In this document: one piece after another, positions 34,101 through 44,527 of the stretch | How positions within the stretch are numbered: the first letter of the stretch is position 1 | How the letters are laid out: each line of letters begins with the position of its first letter | NCBI RefSeq assembly: GCF_018991925.1 | Contig: NW_024725489.1 | Location: 7,663,065-7,727,064 of the forward strand | Source: Homarus americanus | Taxonomy: Eukaryota; Arthropoda; Malacostraca; Decapoda; Nephropidae | DNA length: 64,000 nt | Direction: 5' to 3' | Made by a program: the position numbers and the translations under genes | The notes under the pieces: generated by a model | Told to the model about the DNA's origin: nothing | Databases searched by the model: none | What the model saw: the letters and a program-made list of their open reading frames with translations, nothing else

Positions 34101-36633
34101 TTTAACGTCATGAGTACGATGACTAATGGGGTTAGTGTCGTACTCAAGCAATTAAAAAAAATCTGTCCAAGGTATTACAGAAAATTAATTATGATTATCT
34201 TGATGACGTGTTAGTACTTGGGTCTGAGATAAGTTTCTTTACATCTTGTTTAGTTTTGTGGTCACATGATACACTGGTGGCGGTAACATGTTTCTACACA
34301 GCCAACAGATAATAATAATTGGCACAACGACGGCGTTAGATAGTTATTTTGTTTTCATTTCAGTCATCATGATATAAGATTATGTGGGGTGGTAGCCTTT
34401 TGCAGCCCCCAGTGTGATGGCCCTGATACATGAATTAAACAAACAGTAGAGCAACTAACTTACGACAGGTGATAACGTTATAACTTGTTACGAGAATTGG
34501 AATGGTTAATTTTGTTTGTGCTGTACAGGGAGAACGGGGACGGCGGAGTGTGGCGCCCGGTGGTGACGGAACACAACCGCTGCTACACCTTCACCCCGAA
34601 GGCAGGGACCAGCCTCACCTCCTACACCGTCACCCTCAACACACAGTACGTCGGGGAGAGGAGACTGTCCCGCGACAACGACACCGCCAAGATGATCCTT
34701 AATTCACTCAGACATGAAAACCCGCCTCATGCCATCCTCAGAGTACACGCTACAGAAGATGTGCTGTACAGGCTTGACGACCACAGTACTGAACAGCGGA
34801 TGTACTACAGGAAACCAAAGGCTGTAGAGTACGTGGTTGATCACATGTTGGTAAAGAAGCTACCCCGGGCTGGCCGCCTCTGTCATCGGGGTGTTGGGTA
34901 CTCCCAGGAGGAGTGTGTGTCACGCTGCCAAGCTTCTCTTACCGCCCAGGTCATGGGCTGCCGTCTACCTTACCTCACCTGGTTCACTCACCTTTACCTC
35001 TGCAACACTTCTCTTCACTATTCATCTTATCCGCGACAAATCGGCAAACAGAAGGTTTACAACAGCATCTTGTTGGGCGGAGGGACGACAGAAGACATGA
35101 ACGACACGGCATGTCGGGCCTCCTGCCCCTCTGCCTGCACCCACAACCACTACACTGCCACCTTCCGCAAGAAGTCTGTCTACTTTAGCAACGTCTCCGT
35201 CACGTGAGTGTTCTCAGTCCCGCCTAAAGTGGCCATATAAAGGTATGACGGCCTATGGTGTATTTTGCTCAGACTGATATACTTATACCGTATAGCTCTC
35301 TCACCTGTGACTAGAGGTTCAGTAAGGGCCAACCTCCATGATCCAGTAAGGGCCATCCTTCATGGTCCAGTAAGGGCCATCCTTCAGGGTCCAGTAAGGG
35401 CCATCCTTCATGGTCCAGTAAGGGCCATCCTCTATGGTCCAGTAAGGGCCAACCTCCATGGTCCAGTAAGGGCCATCCTTCATGGTCCAGTAAGGGCCAT
35501 CCTCTATGGTCCAGTAAGAGCCATCCTTCATGGTCCAGTAATTGCCATCCTTCATGGTCCAGTAAGGGCCATCCTCTATGGTCCAGGCAGGGCCATCCTT
35601 CATGGTCCAGGAACGGCCATCCTCTATGGTCCAGTAGGGGCCAACCTCCATGGTCCAGTAAGGGCCATCCTTCATAGTCCAGTAAGGGCCATCCTCCATG
35701 GTCCAGTAAGGCCCATCCTCCATGGACCAGTAAGGGACATCCTCCATGGTCCAGTAATGGCCATCCTTCATGGTCCAGTAAGGGCCATCTTGCATGGCCC
35801 GGTGTTAGTACAGGAGGAAACTGTAATACTTGGAGTAAACCTGACATGTTCAGTAGTGTCAACATACTCCTCGGGGAAGAGGGACCCCGAGTCACAGACA
35901 GGAGAGAGGTAAGTAAGTCTGTACTGAAAGCCCAGGTGACGTTAGTTGGCAACCCTTCACAGTCACCTGACTTGTGCTAACCTAACCTAACCTAAGCTAG
36001 CCTAACATAACCTAACCTAATCTAATCCAAGACTATATTCATCCTATCTGACGGTACGTATACGCTTGAGGCTGCAGTGCTGCCCGCGTCATATGTTACA
36101 TGGTATCTCTATAACTAGGAATTTCACGTAATTCCTAAAATGTTAAGGCGTTTCTTATAATCGCTACGACTATCGATAAAATTTAATGGTTACGTTAGCT
36201 GACGGTGACAGCCATTACAAGAAATGCAAGATGACTAAAGACATGAACTAACCAAACCTAACCTAACCTAACCTAACCAAACCAAAGCTTACCTCACAAC
36301 CCTCGGGTAGATTTAGTTATATTAGAGTAGGCTAGGTTTAGTTTGAGTTAGGTTAGGTTTTATTAAGTTTGGTTAGATTAAATTAGAGTATATATTAAAT
36401 TCAAATCAGTTAGGTTAGGTTGAGTTTGGTTAGATTAAGTTTAAGTAGAGTTGGTTAGGTGACAAATAACTTAAATTTTATCTTAAGAGAACTAATGTTA
36501 TTGGTGAAATGGAAGAGATTTACTCCGTACACGCTTCAACCTGCGAGGGAGCGAACTTTTTTTCTTTTTTTTTTACTGGGATTATCCCACCCGGGCACAG
36601 GTAATGACCCACATCAGGGCCTGGGGGGCGAAA

Positions 36634-36668
<35 letters not shown>

Positions 36669-37815
36669 TCTATTATTATTATTATTATTATTATTACAAC
36701 AATTAATAAAATTTATATCAAATTAATACAAATAAAATAATTAAAATAATAAAAATAATAACCATAAATAAATACAAAATCGAAAAAATAAATCAATAGT
36801 GAGAAATTATATACATTATATACTGTATGTTGTGTTGTCCAAGTAAGAGAAACAATTGAGACCCTGCAATTGTGTGTAAATGAGGCAGAAAGTCAGATCA
36901 GCAACCTTGGACTTGGTCACAATTTTCGTGATGCCATATGGCAGCAGGGTCTACCATTAGGCAACACATTATGCTTCCAATATCTTCTGGGGGATGACTT
37001 TGTGATGGTGATAATGGTGGTGGTGGTGGTGGTGATGATGGTATGGGTGTGGGTAATAATGATGGTGCCGATGATAATGGTGGTGATAATGATAATGGTG
37101 GTGGGGGTGGTGATGATGGTGGTGGTGATGGTGATAATGGTGGTGATGATGGTGGTGGAGGTGGTGGTGGTGGTGATGGTGATGGTGATAATGGTGGTGG
37201 TGATGATACTGATAATGGTGGTGGTGATTGTGATGGTGTGGGTATTAAGGATGATGTTGATGATAATTGTGGTGATAATGGTGGTGGTGATGGTTATGAT
37301 GGTGGTGGTGTGGATAATAATAATGATGGTGTTGATGATAACGGTGGTGTTGGTGGTGATAATTGTGGTGGTGATGGTGATAATGGTGGTGGTGGTAATG
37401 GTGGTGATGATGGTGATAATGGTGGTGGTGATGGTGATAATGGTGGTGATAGTGGTGATAATGCCGCATAGATCTGCGGCTCAACTAACTCAACACAGCT
37501 AGGGTAGCTACTTATGTATTAGGATATTTAATATTAAGGTAATAAAATGATGGCGAAGGTATGGCTATTGGGGGAGGATGGAGGCCATTAAAAAATGTAT
37601 ATATTAATAAATAATAGTGGTGATGCTACAGGTTCTCGGGCCGGACACACGACGTGGTGGTGGAGCTGGACGGGTACACATGGGCGCAACTCCTCAGTGA
37701 CGTGGGCGGCGTGGGCGGCTTCATGTTGGGATCCTCCCTACTGTCCTTGCTGTACACCCTACTTCACCTGCTGCCCGCTTCTGTTCACCGCTACTCAACC
37801 GGGCCACCCCACTAG
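30073..37815 (+). CDS. three-unit concatenated DEG/ENaC channel (1242 aa, 4 exons)
   Basis: Exons 30073-31179, 31939-33701, 34529-35203 and 37632-37815 sum to 3726 coding bases plus stop, i.e. 1242 codons. All junctions are GT-AG and phase-matched (0, 2, 2). The protein has three DEG/ENaC units in tandem. Unit 1: TM1 about 5-30, TM2 about 380-400. Unit 2: TM1 about 459-482, TM2 about 796-818. Unit 3: TM1 about 837-858, TM2 about 1200-1226. Family signs in each unit are the post-TM1 block (LPSITVCPNPPFN, FPGVTVCPDMPF, FPSLTVCRWPPFN), ectodomain Cys clusters (from about residues 267, 689 and 1081) and a pore segment ending in G-x-S/T. Members are normally single units that trimerise into Na+-permeable channels; here the trimer would be one chain (inference). 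Each unit is short, and the cytosolic HG gating motif before TM1 is not seen in any. A dead duplicate with the same order lies at 546-9741. Confidence 0.87.
31180..31938 (+). other. channel intron 1
   Basis: 759 bases, GTGAGA to TGCTGCAG. It contains the 25-bp minisatellite (31256-31620), a CCTAA run (31697-31716) and unique sequence. Its position just before TM2 is shared with the intron before the last exon, which also precedes the TM2 region of its unit. Confidence 0.8.
31256..31620 (+). repeat. 25-bp minisatellite in intron 1
   Basis: About 14 copies of a unit containing CACTCTACCCTCATGTTGTT with CCT/CAT variants. Open frames across it are artefacts of the repeat. Confidence 0.92.
31939..33701 (+). 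CDS. channel exon 2: unit 1 TM2, whole unit 2, unit 3 TM1
   Basis: 1763 bases without a stop, from PYPLWRLLVDMGG to YHV. It starts with TM2 of unit 1 and its pore segment GLFLGVSLLS (GVS at 389-391). A polar cytosolic linker of about 58 residues follows, with REKEEVKVPRWERVW. Then come TM1 of unit 2, its complete ectodomain (YSRTTCIDRC, CMHDCPQECHTVYY) and its TM2 (GLYVGWTMMGVGEAL, GWT at 811-813). A linker of only about 20 residues leads to TM1 of unit 3 (LLCLMVAAVLW) and FPSLTVCRWPPFN. It ends TC/GTGAGT, phase 2. This exon alone proves that units 1, 2 and 3 are joined. Confidence 0.92.
33702..34528 (+). other. channel intron 2
   Basis: 827 bases, GTGAGT to CTGTACAG. A CA run lies near 33711-33742. 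No coding sequence seen; collinear with 8226-9069. Confidence 0.8.
34529..35203 (+). CDS. channel exon 3: unit 3 ectodomain
   Basis: 675 bases. Its first base completes the Ser codon split by intron 2, and the frame then runs ENGDGGVWRPVVTEHNRCYT. It holds the conserved palm/thumb-type Cys cluster YSQEECVSRC (about 1081), GCRLPYLTW, then CRASCPSACTHNHY. It ends AC/GTGAGT in phase 2. The last strand (KKSVYFSNVSVT) leads into the TM2 exon. Confidence 0.9.
35316..35803. repeat. 24-bp minisatellite, intact gene
   Basis: About 20 units of the CCATGGTCCAGTAAGGGCCA-type repeat, open in frames on both strands because 24 is a multiple of three. Confidence 0.93.
36560..36700 (+). repeat. conserved module plus (AAT)n/(ATT)n
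   Basis: The second copy of the CCACCCGGGCACAGGTAATG module, followed by AAT repeats that switch to ATT repeats at about 36671. Confidence 0.85.
36847..36990 (+). repeat. dispersed repeat (CAATTGAGACCCTGC family)
   Basis: Matches 45965-46115 in inverted orientation and 62265-62325 in part. Twice it follows the conserved module and AAT array, so the two are probably parts of one element. Confidence 0.75.
37000..37465 (+). repeat. GGTGAT-rich microsatellite
   Basis: Mixed GGT, GAT and AAT triplets (GGTGATGATGGTGGT-like) over about 465 bases. It gives low-complexity open frames on both strands that are not genes. Confidence 0.93.
37632..37815 (+). CDS. channel exon 4: unit 3 TM2 and C-terminus
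   Basis: 60 codons and a TAG. Its first base completes the Thr codon of exon 3. It reads VVVELDGYTWAQLLSDVGG, then the pore helix GGFMLGSSLLSLLYTLL with GSS at 1215-1217, then a short cytosolic tail ending GPPH. This is the textbook pre-TM2 and TM2 sequence of the DEG/ENaC family. No duplicate of it was found in the window, so the dead copy lacks it. Confidence 0.88.
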
Positions 37816-38339
37816 CTGCTGTACTGTCTCTGTGTGTGTGTACGCCTCGTATTAAGTTGTGAGGTAATGGGATTTATCACATATTTATAATTAAGCAGAA
37901 TATTATTAATTTACTATAAAATTGGAGTTTTCATAAGCATCAGTCCGACTGTGGACGAGATGTAAACAAACGATTCAAAGTTCCCATGTGGCTATAACCG
38001 CTCTGGTAAAGATCATTTATTAATCCAAGCAGAAAACGCGCTGGCTCCTTGTTAAACACAGGGGCGCTGCAGGGTCTTACCTCCATTTGATAACACGACT
38101 CAAATCAGGAGGATGATGGCAAATGTGGTCTGGGAAGAAAGGCTTAGGAAATCCCAGCCTATTCCGCTTACCGTTGCTTTTTTTTATTTTTTTGTTTGTA
38201 GGTCATACATATGTGTGTTGGTGTTTATGTGGCATTACACCCACACCGAGATAGTAACATCACTAATACATATATCATTAGTCTCAGAGCCGCAGATGAC
38301 AGACAAACAAATTCTACTCGACAGTGTACAGTAATATAT
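37816..38339. other. 3' region of the channel gene, no further gene seen
   Basis: AT-rich. No clear canonical poly(A) signal AATAAA was seen just downstream of the stop. Nothing else recognised. Confidence 0.4.
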
Positions 38340-38631
38340 CAGCCAAACGTATAGTGCCAAACAAGTGATCTTGGGCCCTTCGTGCCCTGTGGCGAGTCTG
38401 GTGGTACAGTTTACCAAAGCGTGAAAGTTCGAACACTCGTGCTTGGCTAGCGAGCAACCGCCAGAAGGCTGACAGCGTACAGCGACATCGTTTTCCAGCG
38501 TAAACAAAATGGTTAATAAATGCCTTCCTAAAGAAACCATCGACATGGGACCAGGTTTGTTTCACTCTACGAATATTTTGCGATTTTTCCACCAAGTTTG
38601 ATGAAAAACTATTATGCCGTTTCGGCTGCCC

Positions 38632-38674
<43 letters not shown>

Positions 38675-39880
38675 AAGACAGACACACGCCTATTCCTATA
38701 GTATATTAGAGATTAAATAATCATGGTCGTGGTTGTTATAATCATGGTCCTGGTTGTTATAATCATGGTCGTGGTTACTATATTCATGGTTGTGGTTGTT
38801 ATAATCATGGTCCTGGTTGTTATAATCATGGTCGTGGTTACTATATTCATGGTTGTGGTTGTTATAATCATGGTCCTGGTTGTTATAATCATGGTCGTGG
38901 TTACTATATTCATGGTTGTGGTTGTTATAATCATGGTCCTGGTTGTTATAATCATGGTCCTGGTTGTTATAATCATGGTCGTGGTTATGATCACGGTCGT
39001 GGTTGTTATAATCATGGTCGTTATAATCATAGTCGTGGTTGTTATAATCATGGCCGTGGTTGTTATAATCATAGTCATGGTTGTTATAATCATGGTCGTG
39101 GTTGTTATAATCATGTTTGTGGTTGTTATAATCATAGTCGTAGTTGTTATAATCATAGTCGTGGTCATTATAATCATGGTCGTGGTTGTTATAATCATGG
39201 TCATGGTTGTTATAATCATAGTCGTGGTTGTTATAATTATGGTCGTGGTTGTTATAATCATGATTATAGCAACCACGACCATGATTATAACAACCACGAC
39301 CATGATTATAACAACCACATCCATGATCATAACAGCCACGACCATGATTATAACAACCACGACTATGATTATATCACCCAACTATGATTATAACAACAAC
39401 GACTATGATTATAACGACCACGACCATGATTATAACAACCAGGACCATGATTATAACAACCACGACCATGATCATAACCACGACCATGAATATAACAACC
39501 AGGACCATGATTATAACAACCACGACCATGATTATCTAATCTCTAATATACTATAGGAATAGGCGTGTGTCTGTCTGTCTGTGTGTCTGCCTGGGCAGCC
39601 GAAACGGCACAATCGTTTTTCATCAAACTTTGTGGAAATTTCGCAAAAAATTCGTAGAGTGAAACAAACCTGGTCCCATGTCGATGGTTTCTTTAGGAAG
39701 GCATTAATTAACCATTTTATTTATGCTGGAAAACGATGTCGCTGTACGCTGTCAGCCTTCCAGCGGTTGCACGCTAGCCAAGCATGAGCGTTGGAACTTT
39801 CACGCTTTGGTAAACTGTACCACCAGATTCGCCACCTTGCATGAAGGGCCCACAATCACTAGTCTAATATACTATAAGAA
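38340..39880. repeat. large inverted repeat enclosing a palindromic minisatellite
   Basis: Left arm 38345-38711 and right arm 39535-39875 are inverted copies of one repeat (CCGAAACGGCA, AACAAACCTGGTCCCATGTC, CGATGTCGCTGTACGCTGTC). A (GACA)n run lies inside the left arm at 38630-38682. Between the arms, about 38723-39255 consists of 20-22-bp units (GGTTGTTATAATCATGGTCG type), and about 39256-39535 consists of the same units in reverse complement. Confidence 0.88.
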
Positions 39881-40850
39881 GGAATAGAATAAAGGTTAGA
39901 ATAATTAGTTAAAGAAATACTCGCCTTTAAGGAGAGGTTAAAATCATAAAAAAAAATTTATTATGAATCACCGATGATCATTCCAAGATAAATTATGAAA
40001 TATATTATGAAGAGAAGTGACCTGATTTTGGTTAGATTAGTCACCATCTGCTTAAGTCATCACCTGTGTTAATTCATCATAGTCATTATCTACGTTATTC
40101 AGTTTTAGGCCCATCTCACATGACTGACCGACCATCGAAGTTCTTTCCGCGCGAGGGTGTTAGTTTTCAATGCGTCTTATTATTTACGCTGGTGGATATA
40201 AGAACTCCTACCCTCACTGACGCAGCTAGGGTCAATTTGGTGTTATTCTTGTTTATAAATGCCTTCTAATCTGTCTCAAGTCTATCCGCCCTGTCTATTG
40301 CCATCCCAACTGTCTGTTCGTCTGCATGGTGTTTGAATGTGAGCCCGTCTGTACTCCTTGTGTCGTCAAATCTGTCTGTCTTATCCGTTGTTGGCGTGTG
40401 TCTGCCTGTTTGTCAAATATGAACCAGTCAGTCAGCTGTCTGTCTGTCATGTTAGTTGACATATTGTCTATTTGTGCATGTATGAATCTGTCTATTTTTG
40501 TCAACCACCGGTCTGTTTCACTGTCTATATTCACCCTGTGTCTATTGTAGTCATCTTCTCCATGCATTCCTGTTATTTTCTTTTTATCTCATCTCCTTTT
40601 CCTTGTACAGTCACCCACAGGAATAAGTATACACTGTAGCTGTAAGGTCGCTAGTAACGTTGAAACTGCGCATCCAGACGCATGATGAAACTCAGCTCCT
40701 CCCCACCTGTTATCTCTAACTATTTTCTGTTTCCCCTTCTTTATTCTTCTATTTACTCATCTTCCTTCCTTTACTAATCCAAACAACTTTAAAAAAAAAG
40801 TAGGCTTAGAAAAAAAAGTGGGGGGAGGAGGAGGGAGCCGTATGATAACT
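39881..40850. other. no gene seen
   Basis: Includes a TCTGTCTG-rich stretch (40265-40560) whose open frames are low-complexity. Confidence 0.5.
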
Positions 40851-40854
40851 GCAA

Positions 40855-41116
40855 TCTTGGGCTGACAGCGTACAACGAATGAGGTTGCGCCAAGTCGGTA
40901 GAATTGCATCGTTTTCCAGAATAAATAAAATGGTTAATTGATGGCTTCCTAAAGAAACCATCGATACGGGACCAGGTTTGTTCCACTCAACTAATTTTTT
41001 TGCGATTCTTCCACCAAGTTTGATGAAAAACGATTGTGCCGTTTCGGCTACCCAAAACAGACACACACAAACAGACAGACAGACAGACAGACACACAACT
41101 AGTCCTCTAGTATATT
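40855..41116 (-). repeat. third copy of the CCGAAACGGC-type repeat
   Basis: Same orientation as 38345-38711, with a CAGA run (41058-41090) and the shared end CTAGTATATTAGA. Confidence 0.82.
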
Positions 41117-41118
41117 AG

Positions 41119-41345
41119 ATAGCATTACATTTTCGGAGTGAGAATTGTGAACTCTTGGAACAATCTGCCAGAAAATGTTGTGACAGCACCGAGTGTGAGC
41201 TCTTATAGACCAGACTTGGCCAACACTGGAGCAGGTTCAGATACATTCAGGAGCAAGTGCATGCCCAGGACTTGCCAACAGGCGTAACAGATACGTGACC
41301 AATCGCCCAAGCGGCTAAAGAGCCGATCAGTGGTGAAGAGGATAA
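41119..41345 (+). mobile_element. LINE 3' ORF remnant
   Basis: Reads as a broken end of a non-LTR polymerase (NSWNNLPENVVTAPSV), homologous to 26323-26577 but on the opposite strand. Bases up to about 41345 match 26225-26400 inverted. Confidence 0.75.
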
Positions 41346-41664
41346 AAGTAAAAGTATAGCGACCAGTTATTCGTATACAAGTGGTCAATTACCATGTTTA
41401 CATATACATTACCAGAAAGCTATTAGCATTCCCCCTCATCTCCACCTCTACCAAATAACTGATAAATACTCGCTTGTATCGTAGGAAACAGCCACCATAG
41501 CGGACAGGAAGGATACCATTATTCTTCCTCAAGTTCTTTTTATTGTAAGACCCTTTTCATCCAACGTTCTTCGCCATTCCATTTACTTTAACATTTATTT
41601 GTGATCCAGTTAGTTCTAGATTATTCTTGTTAGTATTATTAATTTAATCTGTCTTTCTCCAATG

Positions 41665-41667
<3 letters not shown>
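41346..41667. other. no gene seen
   Basis: AT-rich sequence. Nothing recognised. Confidence 0.5.
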
Positions 41668-42014
<347 letters not shown>

Positions 42015-42176
42015 TGATGCAAGTATCAGATCCGCCCATAATTCCCTCAGTAGTGTCAGTTCCACTGGATTTTTATTTTAAATTTTATTCCTGGATTTCC
42101 TGCCTATGTTAGGTTACGTTATGTTAGCTGACGGTCGGATCCATTACAAGAAATTCAAAGTGGTTGACGTCATGAA

Positions 42177-42210
42177 CCAACCTAACCTAACCTAACCTAA
42201 CCTAACCACA
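42177..42210. repeat. CCTAA telomere-type repeat
   Basis: Five to six CCTAA units in a row. The preceding sequence (GTTAGCTGACGGTCGG...CATTACAAGAAATTCAAAG) resembles the end of the triplicated channel block at 12365-12400, a degenerate relative. Confidence 0.8.
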
Positions 42211-42276
42211 GCGATGTGTGCTTCAGGTAAATCCTAGTTTGGTTTACTCAGCTCTTCAATTCGTCTTCAGTTTTTC

Positions 42277-42414
42277 GGATCATCTGAAGATTCGCCACCC
42301 CAGCTTATTACACCTAAAGATTAACCACGCTAGCCTAACCTAACCTCCCCAATAGCGTTTGGGTGGTTAACCTTTAGGTGAAGTAAGCTAACGTGGAATT
42401 TCTTCAAGTGATCC
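42277..42414. repeat. imperfect palindrome (foldback) with CCTAACCTAACC loop
   Basis: Arms 42277-42328 and 42363-42414 are about 52 bases each. The inner part CACCTAAAGATTAACCAC pairs with GTGGTTAACCTTTAGGTG with one mismatch. The loop contains CCTAACCTAACC. Confidence 0.8.
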
Positions 42415-42842
42415 CTTCACTAAATATTCGCATGATTTTTTTGAAATCTTATCCTTCAGTCGACATATATTACTACCAGGTCACTGCCAAATGTCTTTTC
42501 CACTGATACTAAGCTTTAAGTGTACATGAATACCTCCATCAAGCTTTTACATTTTTTCCTTCCCCTAATTCTCAAACTGAAACTGTTTCTAGAGCTGATA
42601 TCATTTCATCTATCAATGCGGATCTGTGCAGCATCTCTAAATTGGGAGGTAGAAACTTGGTTAAATTCAATAGTACTGTAATAAAACTAAGTATTTACCA
42701 ATTACACTGTCCAAAATAGATGATCTCTCACCAATCACATTTCAGCACGCAATCATTCTGCCAAATTCTTAAATAGATATGCTAGGTCTCACCATTTCCT
42801 CTAATATGTCATGGAAGCCACTGTAGCCACACATCTACAACA

Positions 42843-43130
42843 TTGCTAAAGCTACCTCCCGAAAGCTTGGAATACTGTACAGATGCCGTAGCGACTTCAC
42901 TCCTAAGCAGTTGCTTCCAGTTTATTAGTCCTAACTTGGAGTACTGCTCTCATATCTGGGGTGGCTCTTCTGTCCAACTGTTAAATAGAGTGGAATCAAA
43001 GGCATTTTGTCTTATTAACCTTCCTCCTTTAGTTGATATCTCTCTTCCCTTTCACTTCGCCGCAATGTTGCTTCACACTCTCTCTTTTACCGGTACTTTA
43101 ACGGGCAATGTTCGGTGGATTTAGCATCCT
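42843..43130 (+). pseudogene. LINE polymerase C-terminal remnant, first half
   Basis: 93 codons resembling the post-RT region of jockey-type LINEs (SPNLEYCSHIWGGSS, VESKAFCLINLPPLVD, LTGNVRWI). The expected continuation appears only at 44528, about 1.4 kb later. Confidence 0.7.
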
Positions 43131-44520
43131 GTGTACCTCCGGCAAGGCCGTGGGTATGAGGGCCTGATCTGCCACCATTTATAAGGGCCTGTGTGTCAGT
43201 AACAATTCCTTTTACTCTCATACTTATTACCATTGGTAGCGTGACGAAAGGAGGCTCGTGGGTAGATGTAATGATAGTAACAAGTGATAGGGAAGAAATA
43301 ACGGTAAATACTGTAGGTAAATAATAGACACAATATACAAATACAAAATTTATTTAAACATTAATATGAAATTAGGAGAAAAAATTTATATGTACCAACA
43401 GACGAAATCTAATACTAGGCCCTCAGGCTCAACATACTCACACCATTACTGGGTGGACATACTCAATAACACTCCCAACCCTACTGGGTGGACATACTCA
43501 ATAACACATAACTCTTATAGTCACTTAGCACCATAAAGACCAGGGCAACTGCCATTACAACACTCAGTCGTCAGGAGTGATACTCAAGCAACAGCCATGG
43601 GGTCCAGCCACCATGGGGTACTTTCCGACGAACTCTGAAGATCCCAGTGGATTAACCCCACCACACAAATAGCCCTACTGAGTTAGACACTCATCCACCA
43701 ATGATGGGGGCTGGTAGTGGTGTGTGGCTTGGTGATCCGGGGTCACCTCGCAGGCCGAGCGTTAGGGCCAGACGAGCCAGCTATGGGGGCCATAGGTAGT
43801 CGGAAGTGTCTGACGGCCGGGTCTCACGAAGGTAACTGATCCTACTGGACCTCGGACATCTCTCCAGACATAGTGGATACAACATCCACTCTACAGACAC
43901 GGCCTAGGCTGCGTTAGGGACCTGTATGGGTGAAGGGACGGGCACTTACTAACGGTAGAAACGACATCACATTTCAGGGGACGTTAAAGATGGTAAATAT
44001 GACTTCACTCAGAGCATATCAACTACGTTACTGTAACACTTGCACAATCAACTATTAATTGGGTCAAATCACTTAAAGAAGGGCGAATTACAACACAGTG
44101 GAATGGCATACCTGTATGGGTGAAGGGACGGGCACTTACTAACGGTAGAAATGCCCGCGGCACCTTCACTCAAAATAGGCCAGGGAGTCCACCTACTTCT
44201 ATTCCGATGAATTAATTTACTGTACACTCTGACGTTGAAACTGAGACTATGAACTCAGTTTCATTCCCTACTATTATCCTCACTAACAATGCTCTGACTC
44301 AGCTATCAAAAGCAAAATTAAATTGATTACAAAGGGTTGGATGGCAACAGGTCCCAACATACAGCGTCTGCTACGAAATCCGTGGATTATATTCAAAGTT
44401 CCCTACAAACAAAGACGGGGAAACAGAGAAAACGGGGGACGTTTCCACTGGGGGACTCGGAAGGTTTTGTGGACGTTTGAGCGTAATATGAATCCTTAAG
44501 GTTTTCAGGTTAGCCGTTAT
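43131..44520. other. candidate 1.4-kb insertion splitting the LINE remnant
   Basis: No open frame of note. It contains duplicated phrases: GGGTGGACATACTCAATAACAC (about 43450 and 43485) and CCTGTATGGGTGAAGGGACG (43922 and 44111). Clear termini or a target duplication could not be defined. It could be a non-autonomous element. Confidence 0.4.
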
Positions 44521-44527
44521 CACGATC

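Larger units (their letters stand above)
35204..37631 (+). other. channel intron 3
   Basis: About 2.4 kb, GTGAGT to ATGCTACAG. It carries the 24-bp minisatellite (35316-35803), CCTAA runs (35976-36015 and 36254-36276), the conserved module plus AAT array (36560-36700), a dispersed repeat (36847-36990) and a GGTGAT-rich array (37000-37465). The segmental duplication shared with the dead copy ends inside it near 36670. Confidence 0.8.

Noticed and set aside
36870..37502. 210-codon hydrophobic frame and a Gly/Asp-rich shadow frame
   Set aside because: Pure GGT/GAT microsatellite translation inside an intron.
30073..37815. Three independent adjacent channel genes
   Set aside because: Exon 2 is one stop-free frame running through TM2 of unit 1, all of unit 2 and TM1 of unit 3, so separate genes would lack TM1 or TM2.
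38630..38682. CRISPR-like or regulatory array
   Set aside because: Simple (GACA)n microsatellite; no spacers, and the genome is eukaryotic.
38713..39556. 222- and 277-codon frames of repeated Val/Ile/Met and Ile/Thr residues
   Set aside because: Low-complexity translation of a palindromic 21-bp-type repeat; no domain or codon signal.
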